From Maratus speciosus (lineage: Eukaryota > Arthropoda > Arachnida > Araneae > Salticidae), in NCBI GenBank assembly GCA_963932465.1, contig CAWVRF010001058.1:1550001-1614000 (forward strand): a stretch of DNA of 64,000 bases, given 5' to 3'. Position 1 is the first letter of the stretch. Each line of letters opens with the position of its first letter. Positions 1-14,500 of the stretch are shown here, piece after piece. The notes beneath the pieces were generated by a model. It had not been told where the DNA came from. It searched no databases and saw nothing but the letters and a program-made list of their open reading frames with translations. A program made the translations under genes and the position numbers.

Positions 1-182
1 GAAAATTAATTTATTAATAAATAATAAAGCGAAACCGAATATATTGTTTCAACAATCAAAGCATTGTTAGAAAATTCATCAGAAAGAGTTAGCGCATATA
101 AAACACGAAATATTTATCAATTGAATCCCGGTGCAGGGCTCAAAATTAATTTCTTAGTAAATAATAAAGCGAAACCGAATAT

Positions 183-208
183 ATTGTTTCAACAATCAAA
201 GCATTGTT
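183..208 (+). repeat. Overlapping dyad found in each satellite monomer (example copy)
   Basis: In this example ATTGT (183-187) pairs with ACAAT (192-196) around TTCA, while AACAAT (191-196) can instead pair with ATTGTT (203-208) around CAAAGC. The middle half-site is shared, so the two hairpins are mutually exclusive. The arrangement recurs in nearly all monomers. Common variants alter the spacer rather than the arms: CAATGCATTG makes a 10-bp perfect palindrome and CAATGAAAGC keeps both arms. Variants such as GCATATTTAG or GCATGGTTAG break the third arm. It could be a protein-binding dyad or just a sequence coincidence fixed by amplification; the sequence alone does not decide. Confidence 0.6.
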
Positions 209-1310
209 AGAAAATTCATCAGAAAGAGTTACCGCATATAAAACACGCAATATTTATGAATTGAATTCCGGTGCACCGCTGAAAATTAATTTCTTATTAA
301 ATAATAAAGCGAAACCGAATATATTGTTTCAACAATCAAAGCATTGTTAGAAAATTCATCAGAAAGAGTTACCGCATATAAAACACGCAATATTTATGAA
401 TTGAATCCCGGTGCAGGGCTCAAAATTAATTTCTTAGTAAATAATAAAGCGAAACCGAATATATTGCTTAAACAATCAAAGCATTGTTAGAAAATTTATC
501 AGAAAGAGTTACCGCATATAAAACACGCAATATTTATGAATTGAATTCCGGTGCAGGGCTCAAAATTAATTTATTAATAAATAATAAAGCGAAACCGAAT
601 ATATTGTTTCAACAATCAAAGCATTGTTAGAAAATTCAACAGAAAGAGTTACCGCATATAAAACAGGCAATATTTATGAATTGAATTCCGGTGCAGGGCT
701 GAAAATTAATTTCTTAATAAATAATAAAGCGAAACCGAATATATTGTTTCAACAATCAAAGCATTGTTAGAAAATTCATCAGAAAGAGTTACCGTATATA
801 AAACACGCAATATTTATGAATTGAATTCCGGTGCAGGGCTGAAAATTAATTTCTTAATAAATAATAAAGCGAAACCGAATATATTGTTTCAACAATCAAA
901 GCATTGTTAGAAAATTCATCAGAAAGAGTTACCGCATATAAAACACGCAATATTTATGAATTGTATTCCGTTGCACCGCTGAAAATTAATTTCTTAATGA
1001 ATAATAAAGCGAAACCGAATATATTGTTTCAACAATCAAAGCATTGTTAGAAAATTCATCAGAAAGAGTTACCGCATATAAAACACGCAATATTTATGAA
1101 TTGAATTCCGGTACAGGGCTGAAAATTAATTTCTTAATAAATAATAAAGAGAAACCGAATATATTGTTTCAACAATCAAAGCATTGTTAGAAAATTCATC
1201 AGAAAGAGTTACCGCATATAAAACACGCAATATTTATGAATTGAATTCCGGTGCACCGCTGAAAATTAATTTCTTATTAAATAATAAAGCGAAACCGAAT
1301 ATATTGTTTC

Positions 1311-4300
1311 AACAATCAAAGCATTGTTAGAAAATTCATCAGAAAGAGTTATCGCATATAAAACACGCAATATTTATGAATTGAATTCCGGTGCAGGGCT
1401 CAAAATTAATTTTTTAATAAGTAATAAAGCGAAACCGAATATATTGTTTCAACAATCAAAGCATTGTTAGAAAATTCATCAGAAAGAGTTACCTCATATA
1501 AAACACGCAATATTTATGAATTGAATTCCGGTGCAGGGCTGAAAATTAATTTCTTAATAAATAATAAAGCGAAACCGAATATATTGTTACAACAATCAAA
1601 GCATTGTTAGAAAATTCATCAGAAAGAGTTACCGCATATAAAACACGCAATATTTATGAATTGAATTCCGGTGCAGGGCTGAAAATTAATTTCTTAACAA
1701 ATAATAAAGCGAAACCGAATATATTGTTTCAACAATCAAAGCATTGTTAGAAAATTCATCAGAAAGAGTTACCGCATATAAAACACGCAATATTTATGAA
1801 TTGAATCTCGGTGCAGGGCTCAAAATTAATTTATTAATAAATAATAAAGCGAAACCGAATATATTGTTTCAACAATCAAAGCATTGTTAGAAAATTCATC
1901 AGAAAGAGTTACCGCATATAAAACACGCAATATTTATGAATTGAATTCCGGTGCAGGGCTCAAAATTAATTTCTTAATAAATAATAAAGCGAAACCGAAT
2001 ATATTGTTTCAACAATCAAAGCATTGTTAGAAAATTCAACAGAAAGAGTTACCGCATATAAAACACGCAATATTTATCAATTGAATTCCGGTGCAGGGCT
2101 GAAAATTAATTTCTTAATAAATAATAAAGCGAAACCGAATATATTGTTTCAACAATCAAAGCATTGTTAGAAAATTCACCAGAAAGAGTTACCGCATATA
2201 AAACACGCAATATTTATGAATTGAATTCCGCTGCAGGGCTCAAAATTAATTTATTAATAAATAATAAAGCGAAACCGAACATATTGTTTCAACAATGAAA
2301 GCATTGTTAGAAAATTCATCAGAAAGAGTTAGCGCATATAAAACACGCAATATTTATGAATTGAATTCCGGTGCAGGGCTGAAAATTAATTTCTTAATAA
2401 ATAATAAAGCGAAACCGTATATATTGTTTCAACAATCAAAGCATTGTTAGAAAATTCACCAGAAAGAGTTACCGCATATAAATCACGCAATATTTATGAA
2501 ATGAATTCCGGTGCACCGCTGAAAATTAATTTCTTAATAAATAATAAAGCGAAACCGATTATATTGTTTCAACAATCAAAGCATTGTTAGAAAATTAATC
2601 AGAAAGAGTTACCGCATATAAAACACGCAATATTTATGAATTGAAATCCGGTACAGGGATGAAAATTAATTTCTTAATAAATAATAAAGAGAAACCGAAT
2701 ATATTGTTTCAACAATCAAAGCATTGTTAGAAAATTCATCAGAAAGAGTTACCGCATATAAAACACGCAATATTTATGAATTGAATTCCGGTGCACCGCT
2801 GAAAATTAATTCCTTATTAAATAATAAAGCGAAACCGAATATATTGTTTCAACAATCAAAGCATTGTTAGAAAATTCATCAGAAAGTGTTACCTCATATA
2901 AAACACGCAATATTTATGAATTGAATTCCGGTGCAGGGCTGAAAATTAATTTCTTAATAAATAATAAAGCGAAACCGAATATATTGTTTCAACAATCAAA
3001 GCGTTGTTAGAAAATTCATCAGAAAGAGTTACCTCATATAAAACACGCAATATTTATGAATTGAATTCCGGTGCAGGGCTGAAAATTAATTTCTTAATAA
3101 ATAATAAAGCGAAACCGAATATATGGTTTAAACAATCAAAGCATATTTAGAAAATTCATCAGAAAGAGTTACCGCATATAAAACACGCAATATTTATGAA
3201 TTGAATTCCGGTGCAGGGCTGAAAATTAATTTCTTAATAAATAGTAAAGCGAAACCGAATATATTGTTTCAACAATCAAAGCATTGTTAGAAAATTCATC
3301 AGAAAGAGTTACCGCATATAAAACAGGCAATATTTATGAATTGAAATCCGGTACAGGGCTGAAAAATTATTTCTTAATAAATAATAAAGAGAAACCGAAT
3401 ATATCGTTTCAACAATCAAAGCATTGTTAGAAAATTCATCAGAAAGAGTTACCGCATATAAAACACGCAATATTTATGAATTGAATTCCGTTGCACCGCT
3501 GAAAATTAATTTCTTAATGAATAATAAAGCGAAACCGAATATATTGTTTCAACAATCAAAGCATTGTTAGAAAATTCATCAGAAAGAGTTACCTCATATA
3601 AAACACGCAATATTTATGAATTGAATTCCGGTGCAGGGCTGAAAATTAATTTCTTAATAAATAATAAAGCGAAACCGAATATATTGTTTCAACAATCAAA
3701 GCATTGTTAGAAAATTCATCAGAAAGAGTTACCGCATATAAAACACGCAATATTTATGAATTGAATTCCGGTGCACCGCTGAAAATTAATTTCTTAATAA
3801 ATAATAAAGCGAAACCGATTATATTGTTTCAACAATCAAAGCATTGTTAGAAAATTCATCAGAAAGAGTTACCGCATATAAAACACGCAATATTTATGAA
3901 TTGAAATCCGGTACAGGGATGAAAATTAATTTCTTAATAAATAATAAAGAGAAACCGAATATATTGTTTCAACAATCAAAGCATTGTTAGAAAATTCATC
4001 AGAAAGAGTTACCGCATATAAAACACGCAATATTTATGAATTGAATTCCGGTGCACCGCTGAAAATTAATTCCTTATTAAATAATAAAGCGAAACCGAAT
4101 ATATTGTTTCAACAATCAAAGCATTGTTAGAAAATTCATCAGAAAGAGTTACCGCATATAAAACACGCAATATTTATGAATTGAATTCCGGTGCACCGCT
4201 GAAAATTAATTCCTTATTAAATAATAAAGCGAAACCGAATATATTGTTTCAACAATCAAAGCATCGTTAGAAAATTCATCAGAAAGTGTTACCTCATATA

Positions 4301-4530
4301 AAACACGCAATATTTATGAATTGAATTCCGGTGCAGGGCTGAAAATTAATTTCTTAATAAATAATAAAGCGAAACCGAATATATTGTTTCAACAATCAAA
4401 GCATATTTAGAAAATTCATCAGAAAGAGTTACAGCATATAAAACACGCAATATTTATGAATTGAATTCCGGTGCAGGGCTGAAAATTAATTTTTTAATAA
4501 GTAATAAAGCGAAACCGAATATATTGTTTC
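1311..4530 (+). repeat. Higher-order repeat, copy 1 (23 monomers, 3220 bp)
   Basis: The ordered string of variant monomers here reappears 3220 bp downstream. Diagnostic variants shared by both copies are ATCGCATATA (1351/4571), GCGAAACCGAAC before CAATGAAAGC (about 2280/5500), GAAACCGTAT (about 2415/5635), AAATCACGC (about 2480/5700) and ATATGGTTTAAAC (3121/6341). Because the offset equals the distance between copy starts, the two are adjacent tandem copies. Few private differences were seen, for example AAACAGGCAA at 3321 against AAACACGCAA at 6541. Confidence 0.85.
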
Positions 4531-7500
4531 AACAATCAAAGCATTGTTAGAAAATTCATCAGAAAGAGTTATCGCATATAAAACACGCAATATTTATGAA
4601 TTGAATTCCGGTGCAGGGCTCAAAATTAATTTTTTAATAAGTAATAAAGCGAAACCGAATATATTGTTTCAACAATCAAAGCATTGTTAGAAAATTCATC
4701 AGAAAGAGTTACCTCATATAAAACACGCAATATTTATGAATTGAATTCCGGTGCAGGGCTGAAAATTAATTTCTTAATAAATAATAAAGCGAAACCGAAT
4801 ATATTGTTACAACAATCAAAGCATTGTTAGAAAATTCATCAGAAAGAGTTACCGCATATAAAACACGCAATATTTATGAATTGAATTCCGGTGCAGGGCT
4901 GAAAATTAATTTCTTAACAAATAATAAAGCGAAACCGAATATATTGTTTCAACAATCAAAGCATTGTTAGAAAATTCATCAGAAAGAGTTACCGCATATA
5001 AAACACGCAATATTTATGAATTGAATCTCGGTGCAGGGCTCAAAATTAATTTATTAATAAATAATAAAGCGAAACCGAATATATTGTTTCAACAATCAAA
5101 GCATTGTTAGAAAATTCATCAGAAAGAGTTACCGCATATAAAACACGCAATATTTATGAATTGAATTCCGGTGCAGGGCTCAAAATTAATTTCTTAATAA
5201 ATAATAAAGCGAAACCGAATATATTGTTTCAACAATCAAAGCATTGTTAGAAAATTCAACAGAAAGAGTTACCGCATATAAAACACGCAATATTTATCAA
5301 TTGAATTCCGGTGCAGGGCTGAAAATTAATTTCTTAATAAATAATAAAGCGAAACCGAATATATTGTTTCAACAATCAAAGCATTGTTAGAAAATTCACC
5401 AGAAAGAGTTACCGCATATAAAACACGCAATATTTATGAATTGAATTCCGCTGCAGGGCTCAAAATTAATTTATTAATAAATAATAAAGCGAAACCGAAC
5501 ATATTGTTTCAACAATGAAAGCATTGTTAGAAAATTCATCAGAAAGAGTTAGCGCATATAAAACACGCAATATTTATGAATTGAATTCCGGTGCAGGGCT
5601 GAAAATTAATTTCTTAATAAATAATAAAGCGAAACCGTATATATTGTTTCAACAATCAAAGCATTGTTAGAAAATTCACCAGAAAGAGTTACCGCATATA
5701 AATCACGCAATATTTATGAATTGAATTCCGGTGCACCGCTGAAAATTAATTTCTTATTAAATAATAAAGCGAAACCGATTATATTGTTTCAACAATCAAA
5801 GCATTGTTAGAAAATTAATCAGAAAGAGTTACCGCATATAAAACACGCAATATTTATGAATTGAAATCCGGTACAGGGATGAAAATTAATTTCTTAATAA
5901 ATAATAAAGAGAAACCGAATATATTGTTTCAACAATCAAAGCATTGTTAGAAAATTCATCAGAAAGAGTTACCGCATATAAAACACGCAATATTTATGAA
6001 TTGAATTCCGGTGCACCGCTGAAAATTAATTCCTTATTAAATAATAAAGCGAAACCGAATATATTGTTTCAACAATCAAAGCATTGTTAGAAAATTCATC
6101 AGAAAGTGTTACCTCATATAAAACACGCAATATTTATGAATTGAATTCCGGTGCAGGGCTGAAAATTAATTTCTTAATAAATAATAAAGCGAAACCGAAT
6201 ATATTGTTTCAACAATCAAAGCGTTGTTAGAAAATTCATCAGAAAGAGTTACCTCATATAAAACACGCAATATTTATGAATTGAATTCCGGTGCAGGGCT
6301 GAAAATTAATTTCTTAATAAATAATAAAGCGAAACCGAATATATGGTTTAAACAATCAAAGCATATTTAGAAAATTCATCAGAAAGAGTTACCGCATATA
6401 AAACACGCAATATTTATGAATTGAATTCCGGTGCAGGGCTGAAAATTAATTTCTTAATAAATAATAAAGCGAAACCGAATATATTGTTTCAACAATCAAA
6501 GCATTGTTAGAAAATTCATCAGAAAGAGTTACCGCATATAAAACACGCAATATTTATGAATTGAAATCCGGTACAGGGCTGAAAAATTATTTCTTAATAA
6601 ATAATAAAGAGAAACCGAATATATCGTTTCAACAATCAAAGCATTGTTAGAAAATTCATCAGAAAGAGTTACCGCATATAAAACACGCAATATTTATGAA
6701 TTGAATTCCGTTGCACCGCTGAAAATTAATTTCTTAATGAATAATAAAGCGAAACCGAATATATTGTTTCAACAATCAAAGCATTGTTAGAAAATTCATC
6801 AGAAAGAGTTACCTCATATAAAACACGCAATATTTATGAATTGAATTCCGGTGCAGGGCTGAAAATTAATTTCTTAATAAATAATAAAGCGAAACCGAAT
6901 ATATTGTTTCAACAATCAAAGCATTGTTAGAATATTCATCAGAAAGAGTTACAGCATATAAAACACGCAATATTTATGAATTGAATTCCGGTGCAGGGCT
7001 GAAAATTAATTTCTTAATAAATAATAAAGCGAAACCGAATATATTGTTTCAACAATCAAAGCATTGTTAGAAAATTCATCAGAAAGAGTTACCGCATATA
7101 AAACACGCAATATTTATGAATTGAATTCCGGTGCACCGCTGAAAATTAATTTCTTAATAAATAATAAAGCGAAACCGATTATATTGTTTCAACAATCAAA
7201 GCATTGTTAGAAAATTCATCAGAAAGAGTTACCGCATATAAAACACGCAATATTTATGAATTGAAATCCGGTACAGGGATGAAAATTAATTTCTTAATAA
7301 ATAATAAAGAGAAACCGAATATATTGTTTCAACAATCAAAGCATTGTTAGAAAATTCATCAGAAAGAGTTACCGCATATAAAACACGCAATATTTATGAA
7401 TTGAATTCCGGTGCACCGCTGAAAATTAATTCCTTATTAAATAATAAAGCGAAACCGAATATATTGTTTCAACAATCAAAGCATTGTTAGAAAATTCATC

Positions 7501-7990
7501 AGAAAGAGTTACCGCATATAAAACACGCAATATTTATGAATTGAATTCCGGTGCACCGCTGAAAATTAATTCCTTATTAAATAATAAAGCGAAACCGAAT
7601 ATATTGTTTCAACAATCAAAGCATCGTTAGAAAATTCATCAGAAAGTGTTACCTCATATAAAACACGCAATATTTATGAATTGAATTCCGGTGCAGGGCT
7701 GAAAATTAATTTCTTAATAAATAATAAAGCGAAACCGAATATATTGTTTCAACAATCAAAGCGTTGTTAGAAAATTCATCAGAAAGAGTTACCTCATATA
7801 AAACACGCAATATTTATGAATTGAATTCCGGTGCAGGGCTGAAAATTAATTTCTTAATAAATAATAAAGCGAAACCGAATATATTGTTTCAACAATCAAA
7901 GCATATTTAGAAAATTCATCAGAAAGAGTTACAGCATATAAAACACGCAATATTTATGAATTGAATTCCGGTGCAGGGCTGAAAATTAAT
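4531..7990 (+). repeat. Higher-order repeat, copy 2, with two extra monomers
   Basis: This copy matches 1311-3705 at an offset of 3220 bp up to about 6925. After an extra AATATTCATC/ACAGCATATA monomer the offset becomes 3360 bp (3706-4400 matching 7066-7760, including the rare GCATCGTTAG at 4261/7621). After another extra GCGTTGTTAG monomer it becomes 3500 bp (4401-4480 matching 7901-7980). The stepwise offsets are direct evidence that single monomers were gained or lost after the block duplicated. Confidence 0.8.
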
Positions 7991-9170
7991 TTCTTAATAA
8001 ATAATAAAGCGAAACCGAATATATTGTTTCAACAATCAAAGCATTGTTAGAAAATTCATCAGAAAGAGTTACCGCATATAAAACACGCAATATTTATGAA
8101 TTGAAATCCGGTACAGGGCTGAAAATTAATTTCTTAATAAATAATAAAGAGAAACCGAATATATCGTTTCAACAATCAAAGCATTGTTAGAAAATTCACC
8201 AGAAAGAGTTACCGCATATAAAACACGCAATATTTATGAATTGAATTCCGTTGCACCGCTGAAAATTAATTTCTTAATGAATAGTAAAGCGAAACCGAAT
8301 ATATTGTTTCAACAATCAAAGCATTGTTAGAAAATTCATCAGAAAGAGTTACCTCATATAAAACACGCAATATTTATGAATTGAATTCCGGTGCAGGGCT
8401 GAAAATTAATTTCTTAATAAATAATAAAGCGAAACCGAATATATTGTTTCAACAATCAAAGCATTGTTAGAATATTCATCAGAAAGAGTTACAGCATATA
8501 AAACACGCAATATTTATGAATTGAATTCCGGTGCAGGGCTGAAAATTAATTTCTTAATAAATAATAAAGCGAAACCGAATATATTGTTTCAACAATCAAA
8601 GCATTGTTAGAAAATTCATCAGAAAGAGTTACCGCATATAAAACACGCAATATTTATGAATTGAATTCCGGTGCAGGGCTGAAAATTAATTTCTTAACAA
8701 ATAATAAAGCGAAACCGAATATACTGTTTCAACAATCAAAGCATTGTTAGAAAATTCATCAGAAAGAGTTACCGCATATAAAACACGCAATATTTATGAA
8801 TTGAATTCCGGTGCAGGGCTCAAAATTAATTTTTTAATAAATAATAAAGCGAAACCGAATATATTGTTTCAACAATCAAAGCATTGTTAGAAAATTCAAC
8901 AGAAAGAGTTACCGCATATAAAACACGCAATATTTATGAATTGAATTCCGGTGCAGGGCTGAAAATTAATTTTTTAATAAATAATAAAGCGAAACCGAAT
9001 ATATTGTTTCAACAATGAAAGCATTGTTAGAAAATTCATCAGAAAGAGTTACCGCATATAAACCACGCAATATTTATGAATTGAATCCCGGTGCAGGGCT
9101 GAAAATTAATTTCTTAATAAATAATAAAGCGAAACCGAATATATTGTTTCAACAATCAAAGCATTGTTAG

Positions 9171-12100
9171 AAAATTCACCAGAAAGAGTTACCGCATATA
9201 AAACACGCAATATTTATGAATTGAATTCCGCTGCAGGGCTGAAAATTAATTTCTTAATAAATAATAAAGCGAAACCGAATATATTGTTTCAGCAATCAAA
9301 GCATTGTTGGAAAATTCATCAGAAAGATTTACCGCATATAAAACACGCAATATTTATGAATTGAATTCCGGTGCAGGGCTAAAAATTAATTTCTTAATAA
9401 ATAATAAAGCAAAACCGAATATATTGTTTCAACAATCAAAGCATAGTTAGAAAACTCATCAGAAAGAGTTACCGCATATAAAACACGCAATATTTATGAA
9501 TTGAATTCCGGTGCAGGGCTGAAAATTAATTTCTTAATAAATAATAAAGCGAAACCGAATATATTGTATCAACAATCAAAGCATTGTTGGAAAATTCATC
9601 AGAAAGATTTACCGCATATAAAACACGCAATATTTATGAACTGAATTCCGGTGCAGGGCTAAAAATTAATTTCTTAATAAATAATAAAGCAAAACCGAAT
9701 ATATTGTTTCAACAATCAAAGCATTGTTAGATAACTCATCAGAAAGAGTTACCGCATATAAAACACGCAATATTTATGAATTGAATTCCGGAGCAGGGCT
9801 GAAAATTAATTTCTTAATAAATAATAAAGCGAAACCGAATATATTGTTTCAACAATCAAAGCATTGTTACAAAATTCATCAGAAAGAGTTACCGCATATA
9901 AAACGCGCAATATTTATGAATTGAATTCCGGTGCAGGGCTGAAAATTAATTTCTTAATAAATAATAAAGCGAAACCGAATATATTGTTTCAACAATCAAA
10001 GCATTGTTTGAAAATTCACCAGAAAGAGTTACCGCATATAAAACACGCAATATTTATGAATTGAATTCCGCTGCAGGGCTCAAAATTAATTTATTAATAA
10101 ATAATAAAGCGAAACCGAATATATTGTTTAAACAATCAAAGCATTGTTAGAAAATTCATCAGAAAGAGTTACCGCATATAAAACACGCTATATTTATGAA
10201 TTGAATTCCGGTGCAGGGCTGAAAATTAATTTCTTAATAAATAATAAAGCGAAACCGAATATATTGTTTCAACAATCAAAGCAATGTTAGAAAATTCATC
10301 AGAAAGAGTTACCGCATATAAAACACGCAATATTTATGAATTGAATTCCGGTGCAGGGCTGAAAATTAATTTCTTAATAAATAATAAAGCGAAACCGAAT
10401 ATAATTTTTCAACAATCAAAGCATTGTTAGAAAATTCATCAGAAAGAGTTACCGCATATAAAACACGCAATATTTATGAATTGAAATCCGGTACAGGGCT
10501 GAAAATTAATTTCCTAATAAATAATAAAAAGAAACCGAATATATTGTTTCAACAATCAAAGCATTGTTAGAAAATTCATCAGAAAGAGTTACCGCATATA
10601 AAACACGCAATATTTATGAAATGAATTCCGGTGCACCGCTGAAAATTAATTCCTTATTAAATAATAAAGCGAAACCGAATATATTGTTTCAACAATCAAA
10701 GCATTGTTAGAAAATTCACTAGAAAGTGTTACCGCATATAAAACACGCAATATTTATGAATTGAATTCCGTTGCACCGCTGAAAATTAATTTCTTAATGA
10801 ATAGTAAAGCGAAACCGAATATATTGTTTCAACAATCAAAGCATTGTTAGAAAATTCATCAGAAAGAGTTACCTCATATAAAACACGCAATATTTATGAA
10901 TTGAATTCCGGTGCAGGGCTGAAAATTAATTTCTTAATAAATAATAAAGCGAAACCGAATATATTGTTTCAACAATCAAAGCATTGTTAGAATATTCATC
11001 AGAAAGAGTTACAGCATATAAAACACGCAATATTTATGAATTGAATTCCGGTGCAGGGCTGAAAATTAATTTCTTAATAAATAATAAAGCGAAACCGAAT
11101 ATATTGTTTCAACAATCAAAGCATTGTTAGAAAATTCATCAGAAAGAGTTACCGCATATAAAACACGCAATATTTATGAATTGAATTCCGCTGCAGGGCT
11201 GAAAATTAATTTCTTAATAAATAATAAAGCGAAACCGAATATATTGTTTCAGCAATCAAAGCATTGTTGGAAAATTCATCAGAAAGATTTACCGCATATA
11301 AAACACGCAATATTTATGAATTGAATTCCGGTGCAGGGCTAAAAATTAATTTCTTAATAAATAATAAAGCAAAACCGAATATATTGTTTCAACAATCAAA
11401 GCATAGTTAGAAAACTCATCAGAAAGTGTTACCGCATATAAAACACGCAATATTTATGAATTGAATTCCGGTGCAGGGCTGAAAATTAATTTCTTAATAA
11501 ATAATAAAGCGAAACCGAATATATTGTATCAACAATCAAAGCATTGTTGGAAAATTCATCAGAAAGATTTACCGCATATAAAACACGCAATATTTATGAA
11601 CTGAATTCCGGTGCAGGGCTAAAAATTAATTTCTTAATAAATAATAAAGCAAAACCGAATATATTGTTTCAACAATCAAAGCATTGTTAGATAACTCATC
11701 AGAAAGAGTTACCGCATATAAAACACGCAATATTTATGAATTGAATTCCGGTGCAGGGCTGAAAATTAATTTCTTAATAAATAATAAAGCGAAACCGAAT
11801 ATATTGTTTCAACAATCAAAGCATTGTTACAAAATTCATCAGAAAGAGTTACCGCATATAAAACGCGCAATATTTATGAATTGAATTCCGGTGCAGGGCT
11901 GAAAATTAATTTCTTAATAAATAATAAAGCGAAACCGAATATATTGTTTCAACAATCAAAGCATTGTTTGAAAATTCACCAGAAAGAGTTACCGCATATA
12001 AAACACGCAATATTTATGAATTGAATTCCGCTGCAGGGCTCAAAATTAATTTATTAATAAATAATAAAGCGAAACCGAATATATTGTTTAAACAATCAAA

Positions 12101-14500
12101 GCATTGTTAGAAAATTCATCAGAAAGAGTTACCGCATATAAAACACGCTATATTTATGAATTGAATTCCGGTGCAGGGCTGAAAATTAATTTCTTAATAA
12201 ATAATAAAGCGAAACCGAATATATTGTTTCAACAATCAAAGCATTGTTAGAAAATTCATCAGAAAGAGTTACCGCATATAAAACACGCAATATTTATGAA
12301 TTGAATTCCGGTGCAGGGCTGAAAATTAATTTCTTAATACATAATAAAGCGAAACCGAATATAATTTTTCAACAATCAAAGCATTGTTAGAAAATTCATC
12401 AGAAAGAGTTACCGCATATAAAACACGCAATATTTATGAATTGAAATCCGGTACAGGGCTGAAAATTAATTTCCTAATAAATAATAAAAAGAAACCGAAT
12501 ATATTGTTTCAACAATCAAAGCATTGTTAGAAAATTCATCAGAAAGAGTTACCGCATATAAAACACGCAATATTTATGAAATGAATTCCGGTGCACCGCT
12601 GAAAATTAATTCCTTATTAAATAATAAAGCGAAACCGAATATATTGTTTCAACATTCAAAGCATTGTTAGAAAATTCACTAGAAAGTGTTACCGCATATA
12701 AAACACGCAATATTTATGAATTGAATTCCGTTGCACCGCTGAAAATTAATTTCTTAATGAATAGTAAAGCGAAACCGAATATATTGTTTCAACAATCAAA
12801 GCATTGTTAGAAAATTCATCAGAAAGAGTTACCTCATATAAAACACGCAATATTTATGAATTGAATTCCGGTGCAGGGCTGAAAATTAATTTCTTAATAA
12901 ATAATAAAGCGAAACCGAATATATTGTTTCAACAATCAAAGCATTGTTAGAATATTCATCAGAAAGAGTTACAGCATATAAAACACGCAATATTTATGAA
13001 TTGAATTCCGGTGCAGGGCTGAAAATTAATTTCTTAATAAATAATAAAGCGAAACCGAATATATTGTTTCAACAATCAAAGCATTGTTAGAAAATTCATC
13101 AGAAAGAGTTACCGCATATAAAACACGCAATATTTATGAATTGAATTCCGGTGCAGGGCTGAAAATTAATTTCTTAACAAATAATAAAGCAAAACCGAAT
13201 ATACTGTTTCAACAATCAAAGCATTGTTAGAAAATTCATCAGAAAGAGTTACCGCATATAAAACACGCAATATTTATGAATTGAATTCCGGTGCAGGGCT
13301 CAAAATTAATTTTTTAATAAATAATAAAGCGAAACCGAATATATTGTTTCAACAATCAAAGCATTGTTAGAAAATTCAACAGAAAGAGTTACCGCATATA
13401 AAACACGCAATATTTATGAATTGAATTCCGGTGCAGGGCTGAAAATTAATTTTTTAATAAATAATAAAGCGAAACCGAATATATTGTTTCAACAATGAAA
13501 GCATTGTTAGAAAATTCATCAGAAAGAGTTACCGCATATAAACCACGCAATATTTATGAATTGAATCCCGGTGCAGGGCTGAAAATTAATTTCTTAATAA
13601 ATAATAAAGCGAAACCGAATATATTGTTTCAACAATCAAAGCATTGTTAGAAAATTCACCAGAAAGAGTTACCGCATATAAAACACGCAATATTTATGAA
13701 TTGAATTCCGCTGCAGGGCTGAAAATTAATTTCTTAATAAATAATAAAGCGAAACCGAATATATTGTTTCAGCAATCAAAGCATTGTTGGAAAATTCATC
13801 AGAAAGATTTACCGCATATAAAACACGCAATATTTATGAATTGAATTCCGGTGCAGGGCTAAAAATTAATTTCTTAATAAATAATAAAGCAAAACCGAAT
13901 ATATTGTTTCAACAATCAAAGCATAGTTAGAAAACTCATCAGAAAGAGTTACCGCATATAAAACACGCAATATTTATGAATTGAATTCCGGTGCAGGGCT
14001 GAAAATTAATTTCTTAATAAATAATAAAGCGAAACCGAATATATTGTATCAACAATCAAAGCATTGTTGGAAAATTCATCAGAAAGATTTACCGCATATA
14101 AAACACGCAATATTTATGAACTGAATTCCGGTGCAGGGCTAAAAATTAATTTCTTAATAAATAATAAAGCAAAACCGAATATATTGTTTCAACAATCAAA
14201 GCATTGTTAGATAACTCATCAGAAAGAGTTACCGCATATAAAACACGCAATATTTATGAATTGAATTCCAGTGCAGGGCTGAAAATTAATTTCTTAATAA
14301 ATAATAAAGCGAAACCGAATATATTGTTTCAACAATCAAAGCATTGTTACAAAATTCATCAGAAAGAGTTACCGCATATAAAACGCGCAATATTTATGAA
14401 TTGAATTCCGGTGCAGGGCTGAAAATTAATTTCTTAATAAATAATAAAGCGAAACCGAATATATTGTTTCAACAATCAAAGCATTGTTTGAAAATTCACC
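9171..14500 (+). repeat. Segmental repeats at 14- and 18-monomer offsets
   Basis: A characteristic string containing GCATTGTTGG, GCATAGTTAG with AAAACTCATC, GCATTGTTAGATAACTC, GCATTGTTAC with AAACGCGCAA, and GCATTGTTTG occurs beginning near 9231, 11191 (offset 1960) and 13711 (further offset 2520), and again near 18050. These are the only places where the TAG in CATTGTTAG is changed in consecutive monomers, which is why short open frames cluster here. The markers define three to four generations of block duplication inside 12 kb. Confidence 0.8.
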
